From contig CAJUAK010000003.1 in assembly GCA_910584385.1 (NCBI GenBank), positions 41,000-104,999 on the forward strand: a DNA stretch of 64,000 nt, in the 5' to 3' direction. A program made the position numbers and the translations under genes. This stretch comes from an uncultured Alphaproteobacteria bacterium (GTDB taxonomy: Bacteria > Pseudomonadota > Alphaproteobacteria > RF32 > CAG-239). The notes under the pieces are model-generated. The model was not told the DNA's origin. It made no database searches and was given only the letters and a program-made list of their open reading frames with translations. Shown here piece after piece: positions 44,328 to 52,276 of the stretch; the stretch's first letter is position 1; every line of letters begins with the position of its first letter.

Positions 44328-44402
44328 GGTCCCATCGTCTAATGGTTAGGACATCACCCTTTCACGGTGGTAATATGGGTTCGAGTCCCGTTGGGATCAC
44401 CA
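44328..44402 (+). tRNA. tRNA-Glu (anticodon TTC)
   Basis: A 75-nt cloverleaf with acceptor arms GGTCCCA / TGGGATC, T-loop GGGTTCGAGTCCC, anticodon TTC at 44361-44363 in the loop CTTTCAC, and an encoded CCA. The only tRNA in the window. Terminator follows directly. Confidence 0.97.
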
Positions 44403-44410
44403 ATTCAGAA

Positions 44411-44435
44411 AGCACTCTTTTTAGGGTGCTTTTTT
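44411..44435 (+). terminator. Terminator of tRNA-Glu
   Basis: An 8-bp stem AGCACTCT / AGGGTGCT with a 4-nt loop and six T. Confidence 0.8.
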
Positions 44436-44526
44436 GCTATATAGATTATGGCTTTCAGCGAGTTTGAGAGTTGTAAGACAGATTTTAAAATCTAGGTTCC
44501 GTTCAAATTTTAAAAGTGGGGTACTT

Positions 44527-45048
44527 ATGGAAAACATATATGTTTTAAACGAAAATGGCAGTATTAAAGAATTAAAAGACCGTAAAGAGGTTCATTCATG
44601 TGGAATGCTCCACTCAGCTGTTCAGTGTTGGGTAATGAATGAACAAGGCAAAGTTCTTATTCAGCGCAGAGCTGCAACTAAAGATAAAAGTGCCGGAAAA
44701 TGGGATGTTTCATTTGGAGGACATTGTGCGGAAACTCTTGATAACAATATCCTATTGGCTAATGTTATTAAAGAAGGTAAAGAGGAATTAGGGCTGATAG
44801 TTCATTCTGGTGATATTATCAAGTTAGGAGAAGTTCGCTATACCTCTCAGGAAAATAAAAATAAAGAACTTTTAGGAATATTTTTGATTAAAGTTGCAAA
44901 TAATCAGGATTTCGTTTTTGAAGACGGCGAAGTTTCTGAGGTAAAATGGATAGAGCCAGACGAATTGTATAACCAAATTATTAATAATCCCAAAGAATAC
45001 GCCAATCGCCTGGGAGCAATTTCTTTATTGCAATTTTATAAGGATTAA
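44527..45048 (+). CDS. Nudix hydrolase (IPP-isomerase-like)
   Basis: 173 residues from ATG 44527, after GTGGGG. The Nudix fold is seen in VLIQRRAATKDKSAGKWDVSF, then GGHCAETL and the Nudix-box end KEGKEELGL. The first box residue Arg is replaced by Lys. Sequence around KWDVSFGGH is like the YfcD/IPP-isomerase branch, which cleaves nucleoside diphosphate derivatives. It is first of a small run after tRNA-Glu, with 1 bp before the next frame. Confidence 0.82.
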   Translation: MENIYVLNENGSIKELKDRKEVHSCGMLHSAVQCWVMNEQGKVLIQRRAATKDKSAGKWDVSFGGHCAETLDNNILLANVIKEGKEELGLIVHSGDIIKLGEVRYTSQENKNKELLGIFLIKVANNQDFVFEDGEVSEVKWIEPDELYNQIINNPKEYANRLGAISLLQFYKD

Positions 45049-45049
45049 T

Positions 45050-45298
45050 ATGGAAGTAATATCATTAACTGAAGGAAGAATTAACAGAACTTATATTGCC
45101 GGTAAGGACGTTATTACCAAACGGTCTTCTTTTGATGAAATTAAAAATATTGAGGCCGCCCGTAAAGCATTGACAGGAAAAACAATCTTTTTGGATAATG
45201 ATTTTTATATGTTTCATCTGCCGAAAATTTATGATTACCGGGATGGTCGTATTTTTATGGAGTTTTTACAAGGCGATAATTTGGAGTTACCCGCTTGA
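45050..45298 (+). pseudogene. Truncated phosphotransferase-like fragment
   Basis: 82 residues that look like only the N-terminal lobe of a small-molecule kinase of the aminoglycoside/choline kinase type: a glycine turn with NRTY, VITKRSSFDEI, and the hinge IFMEFLQGDNLE. Such enzymes are usually about 250-300 residues and their catalytic lobe is missing. A TGA at 45296 ends the frame and the next bases continue no recognisable kinase in other frames. It may be a remnant, or a short protein in its own right. Confidence 0.45.
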
Positions 45299-45354
45299 GA
45301 ACAGGATGAAGAACATAAGCCGCTCAATATTTTGTCTAAATAGCGAAAATTTTA

Positions 45355-45383
45355 TTGCGATCCATCGTTTTTTATGATATATT
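45355..45383 (+). promoter_or_regulatory. Promoter for the macro-domain gene
   Basis: TTGCGA (45355-45360) and TATATT (45378-45383) with a 17-bp spacer. Confidence 0.5.
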
Positions 45384-45456
45384 TAACCTGCATTTCAGAT
45401 TATTATAGATGCTTTATGCAATAAACTTTATTTCTAACTTAAATAAACAAAAAACA

Positions 45457-46068
45457 ATGAAAACAATCAATAACATTAAGATTGTTGTAAAAAATGGCAA
45501 CATTGCAGAAGAAAACACAGTCTGTATCGTCGTTCCCGAATTCAAAGATTGTGCGTCATACGGAGGCGTTGGCTATGCAATCGAAGCCGCAGGCATGAGA
45601 GCCGGTTTAGAGGCTTATGACGAAGCCGCCAGCAATAAACCATTTAACTATGGCGATGTGTTAATCACTGAATCTGGTAAAGCAGGGGTCAAACTTGCAC
45701 ATATTGCAACTGCCGGTGCCAATCATGATGAACAGTTTAATGCTGTTTTAAAAGCAATTTTTCAGACCTTGGCATCTGCGAATGCCTTGGGAATAAAAAA
45801 CATTGCCGTACCTGAGGTCGGAACCGGCATTATCGGCTGTTTAACTTCCGAGCAGGCAGCCAAAGCAATTTTCGGGGCCGTTTTTCAGTTTTCCAAGGTT
45901 TATCCCCAAGCTCGTATTGAAGAGGTTACCTTGGTTATTTTCCGGGGTTCTACATCTCCGGCGGAAAAAGTTTTATCGGAACAAACCTATCTTGACCTGA
46001 AAAATGAAAAAGGAGAGAAACCATTCAACTTCGGAGAGTGGTTGCAAGGAATGGGGGGTTTAGTTTAA
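45457..46068 (+). CDS. Macro-domain (ADP-ribose-binding) protein
   Basis: 203 residues from ATG 45457 (MKTINNIKIVVKNGNI). A macro domain with a start strand, the GGVGYAIEAAG loop, YGDVLITESGK, and VPEVGTGIIGCLTSEQAAKA, where the glycine-rich loop holds the diphosphate. It should bind or hydrolyse ADP-ribose derivatives. The C-terminal 40 residues extend beyond the domain. It follows a Nudix gene, and these two families often treat the same kinds of nucleotide product. Confidence 0.82.
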   Translation: MKTINNIKIVVKNGNIAEENTVCIVVPEFKDCASYGGVGYAIEAAGMRAGLEAYDEAASNKPFNYGDVLITESGKAGVKLAHIATAGANHDEQFNAVLKAIFQTLASANALGIKNIAVPEVGTGIIGCLTSEQAAKAIFGAVFQFSKVYPQARIEEVTLVIFRGSTSPAEKVLSEQTYLDLKNEKGEKPFNFGEWLQGMGGLV

Positions 46069-46106
46069 AACCGGTGTTTCCGTTCAAAACTATGAAATCT
46101 GTATAA

Positions 46107-46141
46107 AATAAAACAGCGCTCTTTAGGAGCGCTGTTTTATT
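46107..46141. terminator. Bidirectional terminator
   Basis: A 13-bp stem TAAAACAGCGCTC / GAGCGCTGTTTTA between the converging macro and 162-residue genes. Confidence 0.85.
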
Positions 46142-46628
46142 ACTTCAATCGGTTGGTTTTGCCATTGACCATGGAAAAAACGGCTATGGTATCGCAGGAA
46201 ATAACCTCCGGCGCCTCTTGACGGCGATAAGATACCCATAGCGAATATAAATTTTGCCGGGAATCAACCTTATGGAATCCGGCATCCAGCACTTTATATG
46301 CCGGAAGATATCCTGTTAATTCTTTCTGCCCCGTTTCAAGATTAAAAACCTGAACTTTTCTGTTCATCCCATAGAACACTTTCAATTTAAGATGTTCGTT
46401 TTCAGCCATCTTATGGCAGGGAGCCAAAATTAACGTTCCGTTTTTACGCAAGCCGTACAGAACTTTTTTCTTCCCGAAATCTGAATATCTGTTTATCACC
46501 AGTTCAACAGAATTTCCGCAGTCAATTGTTTCTGTTTCAGACTTTTTTGCATCGGCAATAATCCCCAAAGCAAATAAAAAAGGCAGAATTATCACGAATA
46601 TCGTCGGCGCTGTTAAATTCTTTTTCAT
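46140..46628 (-). CDS. Secreted 162-residue protein, unknown function
   Basis: A signal peptide (KKNLTAPTIFVIILPFLFALG, cleavage near ADA) and a 135-residue mature part rich in beta-type sequence with three cysteines. I do not recognise a domain. It is expected in the periplasm. The gap 46629-46778 upstream holds a TATAAT box on the minus strand near 46680 without a convincing -35. Confidence 0.6.
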   Translation of the reverse strand: MKKNLTAPTIFVIILPFLFALGIIADAKKSETETIDCGNSVELVINRYSDFGKKKVLYGLRKNGTLILAPCHKMAENEHLKLKVFYGMNRKVQVFNLETGQKELTGYLPAYKVLDAGFHKVDSRQNLYSLWVSYRRQEAPEVISCDTIAVFSMVNGKTNRLK

Positions 46629-46778
46629 ATTTTGGTTTCTCGGCTTCTACGAGCATAGGTTCTCTATGGCTGGCTAACTTAATTATAATCTTAACAATTT
46701 TCTTTATGCGCAGTATATGGCGTTTTATTTTAAAGTAAATAAATTTATTTGCAGAGCCTTAACCGTAAGCCTGGCGCT

Positions 46779-47351
46779 TTATTTTAGCCGGCAAATGCAA
46801 TCTTCCAAATGGTCGTTTACAAAACCGGTTGCCTGCAAAAACGCATAACAAATTGTTGAACCGAAAAACTTAAATCCCCTCTTTTTTAAATCCTTGCTTA
46901 TTGCATCTGATTCTGCCGAGGTGGCGGGAATTTCGCTTAGTGTTTTGAAGTGGTGGACAATCGGTGTCTCATTAGGAAAAAAAGACTTAAGATAATTATA
47001 AAAACTTCCGAATTCTTGTTGGATTTCCATAAATAATTTTGCGTTGGCGATGGCGCTTTTTATTTTCAACCTGTTTTTAACAATCCCGTCCAAGCACATT
47101 AACCTTTCGACATCTTCCGGATTCATCTGTGCGACTTTCCGGACGTCAAACTGATGGAAGGCCTTGCGATACCCTTCCCTTTTTTTAAGGATTGTTACCC
47201 AGGACAAACCCGCCTGGGCGCTTTCTAAAATCAGAAACTCGAATAATGTTTTGTCATCCGTAACCGGGCGTCCCCATTCCTCGTCATGATATTTGACATA
47301 TAATTCATCAGTCCCTGCCCAACCGCAACGCGAATTTATCAAATCTTGCAT
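46779..47351 (-). CDS. tag: DNA-3-methyladenine glycosylase I (Tag)
   Basis: 190 residues from ATG 47351, after AGGGGATGAA. Typical for the family are CGWAG near the start, YHDEEWGRP, ILESAQAGLSWVTILKKR, and the C-terminal zinc-ligand region (FVNDHLEDCICR). It removes 3-methyladenine from alkylated DNA. Confidence 0.93.
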   Translation of the reverse strand: MQDLINSRCGWAGTDELYVKYHDEEWGRPVTDDKTLFEFLILESAQAGLSWVTILKKREGYRKAFHQFDVRKVAQMNPEDVERLMCLDGIVKNRLKIKSAIANAKLFMEIQQEFGSFYNYLKSFFPNETPIVHHFKTLSEIPATSAESDAISKDLKKRGFKFFGSTICYAFLQATGFVNDHLEDCICRLK

Positions 47352-47445
47352 TTCATCCCCTTTTGTCTGACCGGCAAAAAAATTTCGGCTATCCTTACGC
47401 CTTATCTGCCGGCAGTCTAACAATTCTAAAATAAAAATCCAGATA

Positions 47446-47480
47446 AAAAATAATCCGTATAACCCCAGAGTTATACGGAT
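47446..47480 (-). terminator. Terminator of the small membrane protein gene
   Basis: An 11-bp stem ATCCGTATAAC / GTTATACGGAT with a 6-nt loop; minus-strand T run after it. It separates the gene from tag. Confidence 0.8.
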
Positions 47481-47492
47481 AACGAGCAAATA

Positions 47493-47741
47493 TTACTTAA
47501 CAAGGAGCTCGGCCTTTTGGCGGAATTCCGCATTTGACATGGCATTCCAGCGCCGGACTTCCCTGGGCAGCATGTTCTCAACCTTTATTTCAAAAGCGGC
47601 ACGCTCTTTTCCCGAGAGGAAACTTCTTGAACGGCGGATGACTTCATCCTTGTTTCTTCTATTCAGAGCCTCAACATAAATTGTTCCGGCTCCCAAAGCT
47701 AGTACTGCGACAGCAACAGCTATAATATAATAATTCTCCAT
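47493..47741 (-). CDS. Small membrane-anchored protein, unknown function
   Basis: 82 residues: one N-terminal membrane segment (about 4-24) and a basic cytosolic-type helix rich in Arg, Lys and Glu. No known domain. Single-gene unit with its own terminator. Confidence 0.6.
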   Translation of the reverse strand: MENYYIIAVAVAVLALGAGTIYVEALNRRNKDEVIRRSRSFLSGKERAAFEIKVENMLPREVRRWNAMSNAEFRQKAELLVK

Positions 47742-47839
47742 ATCTATTTATTAAATAAGTGAAACATTGGGTTTTAGATAGCACCCGCCTTATTTTTTGT
47801 CAAGATGAATTCTTTATGCATGCGCTTGCAATTATTTTC

Positions 47840-47867
47840 TTGCCCTGTTTTAAAATGATGGTATAGT
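47840..47867 (+). promoter_or_regulatory. Promoter for anmK-SemiSWEET
   Basis: TTGCCC (47840-47845) and TATAGT (47862-47867) with a 16-bp spacer, followed by GGAGG and the ATG at 47884. Confidence 0.6.
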
Positions 47868-47883
47868 TGCGACGGAGGCAATA

Positions 47884-49164
47884 ATGGCAAAATACATCAT
47901 CGGCAATATGACCGGCAACTCAATGGATGCGATTGATTTGGCCCTTACCAGATTTGATGGCGACATCATGGCGGATATTTGCACCTACACCCGCCCTTAC
48001 TCAAAAGATATGCAAGACAAAATCGAAAACCTGCGCAAACAGGTTTTTAACAAAACCAGAAAACAGATTGAGGCTTTGCCTGATTTTAAGCAGATTCATG
48101 ATGATTATATCCGGCAAATTGCCGAATGCATCAATGATATGTGCGCAAAAAACAATATTGACAAAAAAACAATTGACGCCATTGGTTTCCACGGAAAAAC
48201 GCTTGACCATAATCCGCCATCCAAGGCTTGCTTAGACAATACGGAAGCTTATACGCTGCAAATGGGTTCCGGACAAATGCTTGCCGACTTGACAGGCATT
48301 CCCGTTGTATACGATTTTCGTTCCGACCCGCTTATGGCCGGCTTTGACGGCGCACCCCTGGTACCGCCGCACAACGCACATATCTCCCAAACAGAAGGCG
48401 ATGGCTGCTATTACAACGGCGGCAACACGTCCAACTTTGCCTTAATCGTCAACGGTACCGCACAAATTGGCGCGGATGCAGGCCCTTTCAACGAATATAC
48501 GGATAATTTTATCCGCACATATACGGATGAAGCTTTTGATAAAGACGGACAAATCGGCAAAAACGGAAAGCTTGATAAAAATCTCTTACAAGAGCTTTTT
48601 AATTTTGGACGCCGCTATTATGAAGCGCCTCTGCCAAAATCCGGAGATCCCGCCTATTATCATAAAAAAGAAATTTTTGATCATGTTAAAGACAAGGGCA
48701 TCCGTTTTGAAGACGCTGTCCACACATTTGAATATTTTGCCGCTTATATTGCCGCACAAGCCCTGACGTTCGTTCCAGACAATATTGCGATGCCGCCTAA
48801 AATGATATTATTTGGCGGCGGCTGGAAAAATCCTGTTGTTAAGGAAACTTTTGAAAAGCTGCTTAACGGGCAAAGCTATGTTTTGCCGGAACATCGCCAA
48901 CAATTTGAAAAATTAACAAAACGCTTCGCCACAGAACCGGTTGTCCGCACTTCTGATTTTGGCGAATATATGGAAGCCAGGCTGTTTGCTGATTTAGCAC
49001 TCTATAAATTAGAAGGAAGGGCTTGGGAAATTCCTGAAATTGTCCAAGCCGGGAAATCTGTTATTTGCGGGCGGGTTGCAATGCCTGCCCCACCGAAAAA
49101 GGCGTATTCTGATTGTGTTAACCGCGCTGCCAAGGGATGGCAGAATGAAAAAAATCTGTTGTAG
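47884..49164 (+). CDS. anmK: Anhydro-N-acetylmuramic acid kinase-like protein (AnmK family)
   Basis: 426 residues, somewhat longer than the usual 360-390. The fold is ASKHA-type AnmK: the first phosphate motif MTGNSMDAID (usually GTSMDGxD), FHGKTLDH, PVVYDFRSDPLMAGFDGAPLVP, the GGNTSNFALI strand, a DAGPFNEYTD segment (usually DTGPGNxLID) and ILFGGGWKNP near the end. AnmK phosphorylates 1,6-anhydroMurNAc during wall recycling. The altered phosphate and active-site motifs suggest a diverged substrate or kinetics. It is followed by a SemiSWEET gene. Confidence 0.75.
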   Translation: MAKYIIGNMTGNSMDAIDLALTRFDGDIMADICTYTRPYSKDMQDKIENLRKQVFNKTRKQIEALPDFKQIHDDYIRQIAECINDMCAKNNIDKKTIDAIGFHGKTLDHNPPSKACLDNTEAYTLQMGSGQMLADLTGIPVVYDFRSDPLMAGFDGAPLVPPHNAHISQTEGDGCYYNGGNTSNFALIVNGTAQIGADAGPFNEYTDNFIRTYTDEAFDKDGQIGKNGKLDKNLLQELFNFGRRYYEAPLPKSGDPAYYHKKEIFDHVKDKGIRFEDAVHTFEYFAAYIAAQALTFVPDNIAMPPKMILFGGGWKNPVVKETFEKLLNGQSYVLPEHRQQFEKLTKRFATEPVVRTSDFGEYMEARLFADLALYKLEGRAWEIPEIVQAGKSVICGRVAMPAPPKKAYSDCVNRAAKGWQNEKNLL

Positions 49165-49192
49165 TTTATGCATATTATAAAGGAAAAAAATT

Positions 49193-49453
49193 ATGGACAT
49201 TTTATTTGAAGCTATCGGCTACCTCGCCGGATTATTTATTGCCGTTGCATTTCTGCCGCAAACGATTAAAACATTTAAAACCAAGGATGTTCAAGGCTTA
49301 TCCCGCATTACATACAGCATTTACTGCCTTGGGATATTCGGATGGATTATTTATGGCTTTTACATAAAATCCGTGCAAATCGCTTTATTTAATTCAATCA
49401 GCTTTTGCTGTTCTTTTCCTATTCTTTTGATGACTTTTAAGTATAAAAAATAA
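49193..49453 (+). CDS. SemiSWEET sugar transporter (PQ-loop family)
   Basis: 86 residues with three membrane helices and the PQ motif FLPQTIKTFKTKDVQGLS near the first helix. It works as a dimer to let sugars cross the inner membrane. An AAGGAAAA ribosome site is present 28 bp after anmK, so the two are probably co-transcribed, which suggests a sugar fed to the kinase. A terminator follows. Confidence 0.88.
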   Translation: MDILFEAIGYLAGLFIAVAFLPQTIKTFKTKDVQGLSRITYSIYCLGIFGWIIYGFYIKSVQIALFNSISFCCSFPILLMTFKYKK

Positions 49454-49482
49454 GCAGAAGCCCTTAAGGGTTTCTGCTTATT
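49451..49482. terminator. Bidirectional terminator
   Basis: A 13-bp stem TAAGCAGAAGCCC / GGGTTTCTGCTTA with TTAA loop. Confidence 0.8.
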
Positions 49483-49485
49483 TAA

Positions 49486-49794
49486 TCAAGAATCTTCAGG
49501 ATTTTTCCGGGGATGTTTTTCTACATAGGCGTTCACAGCCCAGAACAATGCACTCATAAGAGCAACGCAGATGAACACTGAAGAGAAAAATGTTACAACA
49601 CCCATGACGGCATTTTTTTCACAGATTGCCGTCAGGATAATTCCGAAAAAGCCGCTAATCATCAGCGCCATGCCGATAATCAGGCTTACACTTCCGCTTT
49701 TATCTTTTTTAAGATGCATAAAAAGATAAGACAGGACGAAGAACAAGCTGCCAACAGGCATCATTCCCCCTGTGAGTAAGAAGTATTTATCCAT
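49486..49794 (-). CDS. Small polytopic membrane protein, unknown
   Basis: 102 residues with three hydrophobic segments. No recognised family. It has its own promoter at 49842-49870. Confidence 0.6.
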   Translation of the reverse strand: MDKYFLLTGGMMPVGSLFFVLSYLFMHLKKDKSGSVSLIIGMALMISGFFGIILTAICEKNAVMGVVTFFSSVFICVALMSALFWAVNAYVEKHPRKNPEDS

Positions 49795-49841
49795 AATAAG
49801 ACAGTGTTAAATAATGAGAACATGTATATTTTTATATTGTT

Positions 49842-49870
49842 AATATATTCAACCCCCGGTTCTCTGTCAA
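49842..49870 (-). promoter_or_regulatory. Promoter for the 102-residue membrane protein
   Basis: TTGACA (minus strand, 49865-49870) and TATATT (49842-49847) with a 17-bp spacer. Confidence 0.65.
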
Positions 49871-49881
49871 TCTTTTTATTA

Positions 49882-49920
49882 AAACAAAATCCCCGTTATG
49901 ATTAAACGGGGATTTTGTTT
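49882..49920 (-). terminator. Terminator of the 229-residue gene
   Basis: Stem AACAAAATCCCCGTT / AACGGGGATTTTGTT with a 6-nt loop, starting right at the stop codon. Confidence 0.7.
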
Positions 49921-50609
49921 CATTTGCATAAAGGGAGCTTTTCAAAGTCTTCAAGCGACACATAGTAGTTACTCTCGCTCGCTCCACAGATAGGATGTTT
50001 ACCGATGTAAAGCAACTCAACTTTAACGCCGCATTCAGCCCTCGGCTTTGGCTTTTTTATGCCTAAAACGCGCTGCAGCACTCCGTAGGGCCGAGCATAG
50101 TACCATAAGGCATCTTTTCCAAGAAGCTCTAAGACTTCATCCAGAGAATAAACTCCCACTCTGTCGCCGACATTATTGGGACCTCTGAATTTGCTAACCC
50201 TTCGCTCTATGCCGCCGATGAGGACCTTTTCACCCGGCACGCCGATTTCCATGAACAACGGGTGCAACACGATGTAAGAATCTGTGTTATCCTGAACGAT
50301 TGTTCCGGCAGCATCATAAAAGAACGATTGCGGCTGCCACCGAGATTCTTTGCCTGTCAGATAAATTTCTGAGTATGCCTTTCGGACGGTATGCGGGATT
50401 GGGCCGATTGCGGATTTCATCTCCTGATTTACGGCCGTCAGGCACTCCAGCACATGGTATGTGCGGCTTGCTCCGGGTTGTCCTGAAAGCAATAATGCGG
50501 CAAAATTCTCTTTAATGAGCTGCTCGCCTTTTATCCCGTTTGGCGCACTCTGCACAAAGCCTTTGGCATTAGCTACGAAACCTTTGATTTCAATAAGAAA
50601 GCTTTTCAT
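49920..50609 (-). CDS. Unknown 229-residue cytosolic protein
   Basis: I do not recognise it. It has no signal peptide or membrane segment. The N-terminal third carries a GFVANAKGFVQSAPNGIKG segment, the middle is beta-rich, and the C terminus ends in YIGKHPICG and a cysteine-containing tail. Own terminator, no obvious operon partner. Confidence 0.55.
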   Translation of the reverse strand: MKSFLIEIKGFVANAKGFVQSAPNGIKGEQLIKENFAALLLSGQPGASRTYHVLECLTAVNQEMKSAIGPIPHTVRKAYSEIYLTGKESRWQPQSFFYDAAGTIVQDNTDSYIVLHPLFMEIGVPGEKVLIGGIERRVSKFRGPNNVGDRVGVYSLDEVLELLGKDALWYYARPYGVLQRVLGIKKPKPRAECGVKVELLYIGKHPICGASESNYYVSLEDFEKLPLCK

Positions 50610-50690
50610 AATAATGGGATTTATGATTTATAAATGATAATTTTCTGCTGGGATAATACTAAAGAATAATATTTTTGCAAGATTTTTTTA

Positions 50691-50719
50691 TTGACAAATA
50701 CCCATACATGGTATATGTA
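50691..50719 (+). promoter_or_regulatory. Promoter of the metallothionein-csoR unit
   Basis: TTGACA (50691-50696) and TATGTA (50714-50719) with a 17-bp spacer. Confidence 0.65.
50698..50714. promoter_or_regulatory. CsoR-type operator
   Basis: The inverted repeat ATACC-N7-GGTAT fills the spacer between -35 and -10. CsoR-type repressors bind ATACC/GGTAT inverted repeats, and csoR is the second gene of the unit. Confidence 0.6.
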
Positions 50720-50753
50720 TATTATAGGATTTATTTTACAGAGGAGAAGAAAA

Positions 50754-50924
50754 ATGGGAAAATGTAATAATCCAAATTGCACCTGCGAAGATTGCCAATG
50801 CGGCGAAAACTGCACTTGCGGAAAAGAATGCCATTGCGGCGAGCATTGTTCATGCGGCGAAAACTGCCAATGCACGGAAGAGCACAAATGCTGCCCGGAA
50901 TGCACATGCGGTTCTAAAAAGTAA
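50754..50924 (+). CDS. Metallothionein-like cysteine-rich protein
   Basis: 56 residues from ATG 50754, eight nt after GAGGAG. It has 17 cysteines, mostly as CxC pairs in repeated CxCGE(N/H) units, with a few histidines and no hydrophobic core. This fits a metal-binding metallothionein that holds Cu(I), Zn or Cd in the cytosol. The copper link comes from the CsoR gene 9 bp downstream and the CsoR-type operator. It is not a close match to any of the standard bacterial BmtA/SmtA sequences. Confidence 0.82.
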   Translation: MGKCNNPNCTCEDCQCGENCTCGKECHCGEHCSCGENCQCTEEHKCCPECTCGSKK

Positions 50925-50933
50925 AGGCCTGCC

Positions 50934-51206
50934 ATGGAAAACAATCCCTGCCATATGGAAAATATGCCGCGCCTTAACCGCATTTCCGGACAGATTGAAG
51001 GCATTAAAAAGATGATTTCCGAGGGGCGTTACTGCCCGGAAATCATCAGCCAGCTCCGTGCCGTGCGTTCGGCTATCAAGGCGGTTGAATCAAACATTCT
51101 GCAAAAGCATCTGCAGCATTGCGTTGCACAATCTTTTGAAAACAAAGAAGAAAGCTTAAAAAAGATAGAAGAGCTTAAAAGCCTCTTTGAACGCTTTGAC
51201 GATTAA
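50934..51206 (+). CDS. csoR: CsoR/RcnR-family copper-sensing repressor
   Basis: 90 residues of the all-helical DUF156 fold (RLNRISGQIEGIKKMI). The metal site is Cys34, His59 and Cys63, the same C-H-C spacing (25 and 4) as in Cu(I)-sensing CsoR; RcnR-type nickel sensors lack this pattern. It should release its operator when Cu(I) binds and so switch on the metallothionein. An extra Cys6-His7 lies at the N terminus. Confidence 0.85.
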   Translation: MENNPCHMENMPRLNRISGQIEGIKKMISEGRYCPEIISQLRAVRSAIKAVESNILQKHLQHCVAQSFENKEESLKKIEELKSLFERFDD

Positions 51207-51230
51207 AACTTAACCCGGCAGGATGATATA

Positions 51231-51866
51231 ATGGAAAAAAAATGGTCGCAAGTCGAATATCTGCATAAAACGGTAAAAAACCCCAACATTATTGTTAAAG
51301 GAACAAAGAGCTATTACAGCAATGCATGGTCCGAAAATTTTGAAGACTATGTTGTCCGTTATTTATACGGAGACGAACACAGCTTAAAAAATTGGAAGCC
51401 GCAATGGGAAATAGACAAGCTGCACATCGGGAATTATGTTTGCATCGGCGCGGAAACAATTATTTTGATGGGTGGAAACAACACGCATCGCAATGACTGG
51501 TTTTCCAATTATCCATTTATGGAAATGATTACAGAAAGCTATCAGGCAAAAGGGGATACCTTTATTGAAGACGGCGCGTGGATTGGCATGCGCAGCATGA
51601 TTATGCCCGGCGTCCGCCTCGGCGAAGGATGCGTTGTTGCTGCCGGCAGCATTGTAACCAAAGATGTTCCGCCATACACAATCGTTGGCGGAAATCCGGC
51701 AAAGCCTATCCGCAAACGCGTTGATGATGACACTATTGCAAGGCTTTTGAAATTAAAAATTTATGATTTGCCCGAGCAGGAAACCGACAGGCTCATTCCC
51801 CTGCTCTGCTCAAATGACATCGCAGCCTTGGAACAGGCTGCCCTTAAAAAGAAACCCGGGATTTAA
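51231..51866 (+). CDS. CatB/Vat-type xenobiotic acetyltransferase (hexapeptide repeat)
   Basis: 211 residues of left-handed beta-helix type: KLHIGNYVCIGAETII, the NTHRNDWFSNYPF loop with the catalytic histidine, DGAWIGMRSMIMPGVRLGEG, and GGNPAKPIRKR. Members acetylate chloramphenicol (type B) or streptogramin A with acetyl-CoA, though many act on unknown substrates. A terminator overlaps the stop. It is 24 bp after csoR and may be in the same unit. Confidence 0.85.
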   Translation: MEKKWSQVEYLHKTVKNPNIIVKGTKSYYSNAWSENFEDYVVRYLYGDEHSLKNWKPQWEIDKLHIGNYVCIGAETIILMGGNNTHRNDWFSNYPFMEMITESYQAKGDTFIEDGAWIGMRSMIMPGVRLGEGCVVAAGSIVTKDVPPYTIVGGNPAKPIRKRVDDDTIARLLKLKIYDLPEQETDRLIPLLCSNDIAALEQAALKKKPGI

Positions 51867-51880
51867 CCCCGGGTTTTTAC
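51852..51880. terminator. Bidirectional terminator
   Basis: Stem AACCCGGG / CCCGGGTT and T run, serving catB-like and the convergent lipoprotein gene. Confidence 0.75.
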
Positions 51881-52186
51881 TTATTTGGCAGAACCAAGAT
51901 TCCTCAAATTCGCGATAATATTTTCAGCCGTTGACTGGGATTCTTCGCTTATGCCCGCCTTTTGCAAAGCTAATTTCTTCAAACAGGTGTTTACGATTTC
52001 ATCCGCCGTATCGCTCAAACCGTTTGTAAACAGCGTTCCTGCCTGGAACTTGTTATTCGCCTCGCTTATCATGCAGGCTTTCATTTTTGTCTTGGCGGAA
52101 GCGTTGCTGTCAACATCCGTATATTTTGAAACATCGGCACAAGCGGCTAACAAAGCCAATGCCCCTATTGCAAATATTTTCTTCAT
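51881..52186 (-). CDS. Lipoprotein, unknown function
   Basis: 101 residues with lipobox LLAAC (Cys16) after a short signal. The mature region is helical with two more cysteines. No domain recognised. Confidence 0.7.
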   Translation of the reverse strand: MKKIFAIGALALLAACADVSKYTDVDSNASAKTKMKACMISEANNKFQAGTLFTNGLSDTADEIVNTCLKKLALQKAGISEESQSTAENIIANLRNLGSAK

Positions 52187-52276
52187 CTCTTTTCCTTTGT
52201 TAAAATTATCATTTTATTTTTATCTTTTTTTACTTAAAAATTTCTAAACATAAAATATTGCAATTTTATTTAATCC

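Noticed and set aside
45050..45298. Frameshift that would restore the kinase-like gene
   Set aside because: The other frames after 45298 show no kinase motif before new stops, so a simple frameshift does not explain the short length.
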